Positions 1-3,801 of a stretch of 5,392 nt of DNA are shown piece by piece. A program made the translations under genes and the position numbers. The DNA is from RGIG3009 sp045653425 (GTDB taxonomy: Bacteria > Bacillota > Clostridia > Oscillospirales > Acutalibacteraceae): assembly GCA_045653425.1 (NCBI GenBank), contig JAZOLU010000032.1:1-5392 (forward strand), written 5' to 3'. Under the pieces are notes generated by a model. That model did no database searches. It saw nothing but the letters and a program-made list of their open reading frames with translations, and was not told the DNA's origin. Each line of letters begins with the position of its first letter. Position 1 is the stretch's first letter.

Positions 1-8
1 TTTTTCAT
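1..8 (-). CDS. Start of an unidentified gene running off the left edge
   Basis: Only the first 8 nt of this gene are in the window: ATG at 8-6 followed by AAA and the first two bases (AA) of codon 3, so the protein begins Met-Lys-(Lys or Asn). The start is supported by a strong ribosome binding site, GGAGG at 21-17, with an 8-nt spacer. The product cannot be identified from two codons. The context is informative: the gene is preceded by a promoter, a structured RNA with a terminator, a leader peptide and a hairpin that buries its ribosome binding site. That organisation suggests an inducible gene, for example antibiotic resistance, but this is inference. Confidence 0.55.
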
Positions 9-16
9 TGCTTTTT

Positions 17-79
17 CCTCCGATTGTGTTTTTTGTTCTCGTGACTGGCAGGTCGCTTTTATCTTAACACAATCGGAGG
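17..79 (-). promoter_or_regulatory. Hairpin that sequesters the ribosome binding site of the left-edge gene
   Basis: CCTCCGATTGTGTT at 17-30 and AACACAATCGGAGG at 66-79 form a perfect 14-bp inverted repeat with a 35-nt loop. Read on the minus strand, the 3' arm contains the GGAGG ribosome binding site (21-17) of the gene starting at 8. The 5' arm (79-66) lies inside the nine-residue leader ORF at 88-59. When the hairpin forms, the ribosome binding site is paired. A ribosome reading or stalling on the leader ORF would open the 5' arm and free it. The pairing is seen directly; the regulatory role is inferred from erm- and cat-type translational attenuators. There is no T-run directly after the 3' arm, so it does not look like a terminator. 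Confidence 0.6.
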
Positions 80-88
80 TCTTTTCAT
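59..88 (-). CDS. Putative regulatory leader peptide MKRPPIVLR
   Basis: A nine-codon ORF (MKRPPIVLR, then TAA at 61-59) starts with ATG at 88-86, preceded by AGAGG (100-96) with a 7-nt spacer, a credible ribosome binding site. Codons 4 to 8 form the 5' arm of the hairpin whose other arm holds the ribosome binding site of the next gene. Its stop codon lies 50 nt before that gene's ATG. Size, position and overlap with the hairpin are typical of leader peptides that control resistance genes by drug-induced ribosome stalling. The Pro-Pro pair and the Leu-Arg end could favour stalling, but I do not recognise the peptide. The ATG continues an 83-codon frame that opens at 310. That longer frame has no plausible ribosome binding site and crosses the structured RNA, so I favour the short ORF. 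Confidence 0.5.
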   Translation of the reverse strand: MKRPPIVLR

Positions 89-104
89 CGGTAAACCTCT
101 TTTG

Positions 105-134
105 AACCACGCGACTATCGCGTGGTTTTCGTTT
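105..134 (+). terminator. 10-bp perfect hairpin, possible terminator for plus-strand transcription
   Basis: AACCACGCGA (105-114) and TCGCGTGGTT (118-127) are perfectly complementary with a CTA loop, followed on the plus strand by TTTTCGTTT. On that strand it resembles an intrinsic terminator, although no plus-strand gene ends here. On the minus strand it has no T-run and sits in the leader between the terminator at 168-137 and the leader-peptide ribosome binding site. There a further helix, GTAAAC (136-131) with GTTTAC (96-91), could enclose it and touch that ribosome binding site. It may therefore be a leader structure and not a terminator. Confidence 0.4.
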
Positions 135-136
135 AC

Positions 137-168
137 AAAAAGTGTGTGCAACACGAAGTTGCACACAC
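137..168 (-). terminator. Intrinsic terminator ending the leader RNA
   Basis: On the minus strand GTGTGTGCAAC (168-158) and GTTGCACACAC (152-142) form a perfect 11-bp stem with loop TTCGT, followed immediately by TTTTT (141-137). It lies about 135 nt downstream of the predicted start of transcription at 302. The segment AACTTCGT (160-153), spanning the upstream arm and loop, is also complementary over 8 nt to ACGAAGTT (188-181) just upstream. A competing helix that weakens the terminator is therefore possible, as in transcription attenuators. Confidence 0.7.
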
Positions 169-302
169 CGAAAAATGCGGAACTTCGTTTTGCTACCACA
201 CAAAATTCCGACACTTCACAGAAGATGCGAAAATAGAAGTCCGCATTTTTACCGAAATAAAAATACAACTTCTGCAAAATGTCATATTGAATTTTGTGTG
301 GT
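137..302 (-). ncRNA. Structured leader RNA or small RNA of about 166 nt with possible pseudoknot
   Basis: The predicted transcript starts at A302 and ends at the terminator T-run (137). Helix P1 is a perfect 14-bp pairing of 302-289 with 208-195 and begins at +1. P2 pairs 283-266 with 227-210 (17 of 18 positions, three as G-U, one U-U mismatch). P3 is a 7-bp hairpin, 264-258 with 251-245, with loop TTTCGG. Downstream of P1, bases 186-171 are complementary to 250-236 over 15 pairs with one bulge. Pairs 244-236 with 186-177 could coexist with P1 to P3 as a pseudoknot, while the full helix would replace P3. No known Rfam family comes to mind. It could be a cis-acting attenuator or riboswitch-like leader for the left-edge gene, or a free small RNA. 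I favour the leader, since leader-peptide and gene signals follow in order. Confidence 0.55.
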
Positions 303-308
303 GAACAC

Positions 309-337
309 ATTATAACATAATCATTTTTAAATGTAAA
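309..337 (-). promoter_or_regulatory. Near-consensus sigma-A-type promoter for the leader RNA
   Basis: On the minus strand, TTTACA (337-332, 5 of 6 to consensus) and TATAAT (314-309, perfect) are separated by exactly 17 bp of AT-rich sequence. The expected start of transcription is A302, which is also the first base of the 14-bp closing helix of the structured RNA. That agreement between two independent signals raises confidence. A second TTGACA at 367-362 has no acceptable -10 partner. Confidence 0.75.
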
Positions 338-384
338 GGGGGTCTATGGTGGGTTTTAATTTGTCAAAGGGTTTTAGGTTCTCC

Positions 385-425
385 TAACAGCGTGACATTT
401 TGGCGACCAAATGTCCTGCTTGTTA
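385..425. repeat. Imperfect palindrome upstream of the leader promoter
   Basis: An outer stem of TAACA (385-389) with TGTTA (421-425), continued by GC (390-391) with GC (418-419) across one bulged T, surrounds an inner stem of GACATTTTGG (394-403) with CCAAATGTC (407-415), which has one bulged T and loop CGA. It lies about 50 bp upstream of the -35 box and outside any gene. Possible roles are an operator, a recombination or transfer-origin-like hairpin, or a remnant of a mobile element. The sequence alone does not decide. Confidence 0.4.
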
Positions 426-436
426 CGGTGTGAGAC

Positions 437-477
437 AAAAATAAACGGATGTGTAGAAATTCTACGCATCCGTTTTT
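437..477. terminator. Bidirectional intrinsic terminator
   Basis: The arms 443-458 and 460-475 are complementary over 16 positions with one G-T wobble (effectively 14 bp with a 5-nt loop). On the plus strand the stem runs into TTTTT (473-477). On the minus strand it is followed by TTTATTTTTG (445-436). It is well placed to end minus-strand transcription coming from the deacetylase operon, 246 nt beyond its stop codon, and to insulate the separate promoter at 337-309. Confidence 0.75.
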
Positions 478-501
478 ACTATTTCAAATTGTGATTTTAA
501 A

Positions 502-704
502 AGTGATATTGTGAGACAGGTCTCACAGTGATATTTTTGATAAATCAAAAGTGATATTGAAACCTTGCGGTTTCAGTGATATTTTATTCGCCCTCAAACT
601 GCCGAAGGCAATAACACTCGGCATTAGCCGAATATAACTGCGTAGCAATACAACTCGCCGTAAGGCGAATAAAACTGGCGTTGTATCCTTACGGGTACAA
701 CGCC
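502..704. repeat. Array of short hairpins separated by a conserved 9-nt linker (AGTKNTATT)
   Basis: The linker AGTGATATT occurs four times on the plus strand (502-510, 527-535, 550-558, 575-583). Four related copies occur on the minus strand: AGTGTTATT (618-610), AGTTATATT (639-631), AGTTGTATT (655-647) and AGTTTTATT (676-668). All eight fit AGTKNTATT. Between them are self-complementary inserts of differing sequence: 511-526 (7-bp stem), 536-549 (6 bp), 559-574 (6 bp), 600-610 (4 bp), 619-630 (4 bp), 639-647 (3 bp), 656-667 (4 bp, loop GTAA) and 677-704 (12 bp with one wobble, loop TTAC). The array begins 19 nt after the deacetylase stop and would be in its 3' untranslated region. It is not a CRISPR: repeats are too short and the spacers are palindromes. 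I infer a dispersed intergenic repeat family of unknown function. Confidence 0.75.
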
Positions 705-722
705 TATCCGCGGCGGTAGTGT

Positions 723-1523
723 TTAAGTCACTAAATCACTTAACGGGGCAAAGGTGTATCCCATTCCCTCCCATTTGGTGAGCAGTTCATCCAGAATTTG
801 TGCATTGGTGGCCGAGGTGCTGTGTAACAACACCACCGCGCCGGGATGAATACGGGTGGTGAGCTTTTCCAGCGCGTGTTCCCGCGTGGGTTGGCGGTCT
901 ACGTACCAATCCACATACGCTAAACTCCAAAAAAAGGTATGATACCCCAGTTTGGACGCGGTACGCAGGTTCTGTTCACTGTATTTTCCTTGCGGTGGAC
1001 GGTAAAATTTGACCATTTCTGTGCCCGTAATGTTTTGGTACGCCTCCTCTAAGGTGTGCAGTTCGGCGGCAAACGCCGCTTCGTCCGCTGTACGGGACAT
1101 ATCCGGATGACTGGCGGTGTGGTTGGCCACGGTATGCCCTTCCGCCACCATCCGCTTCACCAATTCCGGCGCGGTATCCAAATAATTTTTCACCAAAAAG
1201 AACGTGGCGGGAACGCGGTGCTTTTTAAGTGTATCCAGTATGGGGGCGGTATAGCCGTTTTCGTAACCCGCGTCAAAGGTGAGGTAAATGACCTTTTTGG
1301 TTCCGTCGCCCACGTAATACGCGTTATATTGTTTAAGAGTCGCCGCATCTGCGTTGCCGGTGGGTGGCTCGCCGTTTTTGTGAAAACCCAGCCCCCAGTT
1401 GGAAACCGCAGAGCCCGCCATGGTGCGGCTTGCGGGAAAATACGCCACCGCGTGCGGCACCGCCACCAACACCGCCACACACACGGCAATCACCGCCAAC
1501 CACCGTTTTTTGAGTATAATCAA
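723..1523 (-). CDS. pdaA: PdaA-like polysaccharide deacetylase (delta-lactam-biosynthetic de-N-acetylase)
   Basis: A 266-residue carbohydrate-esterase-family-4 protein. In Bacillus, PdaA removes the N-acetyl group from muramic acid in spore-cortex peptidoglycan so that muramic delta-lactam can form; that role here is by family. Residues 5-27 form a basic then hydrophobic signal sequence with a possible cleavage site after AVA27, so export is expected. NWGLGF (42-47) and YYVGDGTKK (69-77) match the PdaA N-terminal region. The NodB domain follows: motif 1 TFDAGYENGYT (82-92, D84 as likely base), motif 2 HTASHPD (135-141, metal-binding H135 and H139), motif 3 RPPQG (175-179), then DWY (205-207) and LLHS (232-235). 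The second Asp of the usual TFDDG is Ala85; PdaA proteins also deviate here (TFDNG in B. subtilis as I recall). The start is TTG at 1523-1521 with AGGAGG (1538-1533) and a 9-nt spacer. It lies 51 nt after cdd, probably in the same transcript. Confidence 0.85.
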   Translation of the reverse strand: MIILKKRWLAVIAVCVAVLVAVPHAVAYFPASRTMAGSAVSNWGLGFHKNGEPPTGNADAATLKQYNAYYVGDGTKKVIYLTFDAGYENGYTAPILDTLKKHRVPATFFLVKNYLDTAPELVKRMVAEGHTVANHTASHPDMSRTADEAAFAAELHTLEEAYQNITGTEMVKFYRPPQGKYSEQNLRTASKLGYHTFFWSLAYVDWYVDRQPTREHALEKLTTRIHPGAVVLLHSTSATNAQILDELLTKWEGMGYTFAPLSDLVT

Positions 1524-1532
1524 ATTGTCCCA

Positions 1533-1556
1533 CCTCCTACACTGTACTGTATGAGG
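1533..1556 (-). promoter_or_regulatory. Hairpin covering the pdaA ribosome binding site
   Basis: In the cdd-pdaA gap the minus-strand RNA can pair CCTC (1556-1553) with GAGG (1536-1533) and TACA (1551-1548) with TGTA (1541-1538), with an A-G mismatch between the two segments and loop GTACAG. The GAGG is part of the AGGAGG ribosome binding site for the TTG start at 1523. With the weak TTG start this could lower translation of the deacetylase relative to the upstream genes. The pairing is short, so this is tentative. Confidence 0.35.
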
Positions 1557-1574
1557 CGAGACAATAGGTTATGC

Positions 1575-1973
1575 TTATTTTAAAGTAAACGCCGCGGGTA
1601 ACAACTCACCCAAGGAGTACTCGGTAAACGTGGTGGGACCGGTTACCACCAGCACGGGACAATCGGGTGCGGCAAATTCCACCAGCATTTGGCGGCAAAG
1701 CCCGCACGGCGGGAACCCGCCGTTTATCTCCTCGCCCGTGCCGCCCGCCACTGCTAACATCGTCACGGTACGCTCGCCCGCACTCACCGCCGCGCACAAC
1801 GCACTGCGTTCTGCACATATCGTCCCCCCGTAGGAAGCGTTTTCTACATTGCAACCCGTGTACACCGCGCCGCCCGCGGTGAGCACTGCCGCCCCGACGG
1901 CACAACCGGAATACGGGGCATACGCGTGGGTACGCGCGGCTATGGCCGCGGCGCACAATTCCTGTTTGGTCAC
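1575..1973 (-). CDS. cdd: Cytidine deaminase
   Basis: A zinc enzyme of pyrimidine salvage that deaminates cytidine and deoxycytidine to uridine and deoxyuridine in the cytoplasm. The 132-residue length is typical of the small homotetrameric class. Visible motifs are YAPYSGCAVGAAVL (18-31), CNVENASYGGTICAERSAL (41-59) with zinc ligand C53 and catalytic E55, and PCGLCRQML (89-97) with zinc ligands C90 and C93. This is the three-cysteine arrangement of the Bacillus-type enzyme. The start is GTG at 1973-1971, preceded by AGGAGG (1986-1981) with a 7-nt spacer. The open frame extends 14 codons further upstream into deoB without a better signal. The GTG overlaps the deoB stop as GTGA, implying translational coupling. 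It feeds deoxyuridine toward the deoxyribose catabolism encoded by deoB and deoC. Confidence 0.95.
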   Translation of the reverse strand: MTKQELCAAAIAARTHAYAPYSGCAVGAAVLTAGGAVYTGCNVENASYGGTICAERSALCAAVSAGERTVTMLAVAGGTGEEINGGFPPCGLCRQMLVEFAAPDCPVLVVTGPTTFTEYSLGELLPAAFTLK

Positions 1974-3133
1974 GCTAACACCTCCTGCAAAAAGCCAGTG
2001 CCGGCACCGTGCCACGGCACGCCAAGATACTGCGCCACGGTGGCGGCTATGTCGGCAAAACTGGTTCGCGTGCCCAGCGGCACGGGGCGCACGCCCGCGC
2101 CGTATACCAGGAGCGGTACGTATTCACGGGTATGGTCGGTGCTGGCATCGCCGGGGTCGCAACCGTGGTCGGCGGTGATAATTAACATATCCTCCTGCCC
2201 CAAGCGCGATAATAATTCCGGCAGCCAACGGTCGAACGCCGAAAGCGCGGCGGCATAGCCATCCACATCCTGCCGATGCCCGTACAACATATCAAAATCT
2301 ACCAAATTGATAAAACACAACCCCTCAAACGGGGTGTCTGCCGCGCGCAAGGTTTGCGCCATACCCTCGGCATTGTTGTGGGTGGGTACACTGTGCGTAA
2401 TACCGCGACCGGCAAAAATATCGGCAATTTTCCCCACCGTCCACACCGTTTGACCGGCGGCACTCACCGCGTCCAGTAATGTGGGTTGCGGGGGCGGCAG
2501 CGAAAAATCTCGGCGGTTGGCGGTGCGGGTAAATGACGGTGCTTCCCCCGCAAAGGGGCGGGCAATCACCCGACCGACTGCGTGTTCACCGCACAACAAG
2601 CGGCGCGCAACACGGCAAGCGTTGTACAATTCTTCCGGCGGAACAACCGCTTCATGCGCGGCAATTTGAAACACACTATCCGCCGAAGTATATACAATCC
2701 AGTTGCCGGTATCCAGGTGCTGCTGCCCGTAATGGCGAATAACCTCCGTACCGGAATAGGGGCGGTTGCACAACCAACCGCGGCCGGTTTCTTCGGCAAA
2801 CGCCGTGAGCAACTCCACAGGGAACCCCTGCGGATAGGTGGGCAGCGGTTGCGTGGATACCACGCCCGCCAGTTCCCAATGGCCAAGGGTGGTGTCTTTG
2901 CCGTTGGACTGTTCCGCCATACGCCCTACCGCGGCGGTGGGCGTAGCCGTGGGTAAAAAACACGTGCCGCCTGTAATGTTGCCCAGCCCCAACGCGCACA
3001 AGTTGGGGACAACGCACCGGGGCGAGGCGGCTACCCGACGCAGGGTGTGCGCGCCCTCATCCCCAAACGCGGCGGCATCCGGCAACGCCCCGATACCGCA
3101 GGAATCCAACACCAAGATAAATACCCGCTTCAT
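1970..3133 (-). CDS. deoB: Phosphopentomutase
   Basis: A 387-residue manganese-dependent enzyme of the alkaline-phosphatase superfamily that interconverts (deoxy)ribose-1-phosphate and the 5-phosphate, linking nucleoside phosphorolysis to the pentose pool. Family motifs are in order: FILVLDSCGIGALPDA (5-20) with metal ligand D10; NGKDTTLGHWE (77-87), whose threonines include the expected phosphorylated residue; NLVDFDMLYGHRQDVDGY (276-293) with D281 and H286; ADHGCDP (321-327) with D322 and H323; and STDHTREYVPLLVYG (331-345) with H334. The central 95-220 region is the family cap domain. Length is usual and no motif is lost. ATG at 3133-3131 overlaps the deoC stop as ATGA and has AAGGAG (3147-3142) 8 nt upstream. 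Its product is the substrate of DeoC. Confidence 0.97.
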   Translation of the reverse strand: MKRVFILVLDSCGIGALPDAAAFGDEGAHTLRRVAASPRCVVPNLCALGLGNITGGTCFLPTATPTAAVGRMAEQSNGKDTTLGHWELAGVVSTQPLPTYPQGFPVELLTAFAEETGRGWLCNRPYSGTEVIRHYGQQHLDTGNWIVYTSADSVFQIAAHEAVVPPEELYNACRVARRLLCGEHAVGRVIARPFAGEAPSFTRTANRRDFSLPPPQPTLLDAVSAAGQTVWTVGKIADIFAGRGITHSVPTHNNAEGMAQTLRAADTPFEGLCFINLVDFDMLYGHRQDVDGYAAALSAFDRWLPELLSRLGQEDMLIITADHGCDPGDASTDHTREYVPLLVYGAGVRPVPLGTRTSFADIAATVAQYLGVPWHGAGTGFLQEVLA

Positions 3134-3801
3134 CGGTCATTCTCCTTGGCCAAGCGCACCAGCCGGCTGGTACCCAACCGCGAGGCGCCCAGCGCGATAA
3201 AATCCGCCGCATCCTGCCACGTAGCAATGCCGCCCGCCGCTTTAATTTTTACGTGCGGGGCGCAGTGTGCCGCAAACAGAGCCACATCCTCCCGCGTGGC
3301 ACCACCGGCGGAAAACCCGGTGGAGGTTTTAATGAACTCTGCCCCCGATTCCGAAACCACCCCGCACAAGCGGATTTTTTCTTGTTCGGTGAGCAGGCAC
3401 GTCTCAATAATCACTTTCAAAATATGCTCGCCGCACACCCGCTTGACCGCGCGAATATCCGCCAGCACACGCGCATAGTCTCCCTCACGCACGGCACCGA
3501 GAGGAATGACCATATCAATTTCATCCGCACCGGCACGTAGGGCGTCCTCCGCTTCAAAGCATTTGGCAGCGGTGGTGGCGTACCCGTTGGGAAACCCAAT
3601 AACGGTACACACCGCCATACGGTTGCCGACGTACGCCCGCACGGCAGATACCGCCGCGGGCGGAATACATACCGACGCAGTGGAATAGCGTATGGCATCG
3701 TCACACAAGGCGCGCAACTCGGCTTCGGTGGCGGTGGGTGTCAGTAACGTGTGGTCCACGCGCGATAAAATGGCTTCTTGGTTGATATTGGGTGTGTTCA
3801 T
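3130..3801 (-). CDS. deoC: Deoxyribose-phosphate aldolase
   Basis: A 223-residue class I aldolase with a TIM-barrel fold that cleaves 2-deoxyribose-5-phosphate to acetaldehyde and glyceraldehyde-3-phosphate in the cytoplasm. Visible family signatures are DHTLL (16-20), VCIPP (44-48), VCTVIGFPNG (64-73), DEIDMVIPLG (93-102) with D96 in the proton-relay position, LKVIIET (128-134), FIKTSTGF (156-163) with K158 as the Schiff-base lysine, and VKIKAAGGI (184-192) with K187 as the second active-site lysine. Length matches the short Firmicute form. The ATG at 3801-3799 overlaps the exporter stop as ATGA, and GGAGG (3813-3809) lies 7 nt upstream. In Bacillus-type bacteria deoC often clusters with a nucleoside transporter and a pyrimidine phosphorylase; neither is seen here. 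Confidence 0.97.
   Translation of the reverse strand: MNTPNINQEAILSRVDHTLLTPTATEAELRALCDDAIRYSTASVCIPPAAVSAVRAYVGNRMAVCTVIGFPNGYATTAAKCFEAEDALRAGADEIDMVIPLGAVREGDYARVLADIRAVKRVCGEHILKVIIETCLLTEQEKIRLCGVVSESGAEFIKTSTGFSAGGATREDVALFAAHCAPHVKIKAAGGIATWQDAADFIALGASRLGTSRLVRLAKENDR

Noticed and set aside
122..304. Plus-strand 60-codon ORF
   Set aside because: It is the antisense shadow of the structured RNA, with no ribosome binding site and no recognisable protein features.
59..310. Minus-strand 83-codon ORF at the left end
   Set aside because: Its ATG lies between the -10 box and the predicted transcription start, it has no ribosome binding site, and it runs through two strong helices and an intrinsic terminator. 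Only its last nine codons, with their own ribosome binding site, look translated.
344..385. Short plus-strand ORF (MVGFNLSKGFRFS) after AAAGGGGG, before two hairpins
   Set aside because: The purine-rich stretch is only 3 nt from the ATG, the plus-strand promoter candidate (TTGAAT at 287, TATAAC at 311) is weaker than the minus-strand one in the same place, and no gene follows.
502..704. CRISPR array
   Set aside because: Repeats are only 9 nt, spacers are themselves palindromes of variable length, orientation flips midway, and no cas gene is present.
1056..1583. Plus-strand 175-codon ORF opposite pdaA
   Set aside because: It lies almost wholly antisense to the well-supported deacetylase and has no family motifs; it is a by-product of GC-rich codon usage.
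1974..2015. Longer cytidine deaminase N-terminus starting at 2015
   Set aside because: It would add 14 residues inside deoB without a ribosome binding site, whereas the GTG at 1973 has AGGAGG at 7 nt and gives the normal family length.
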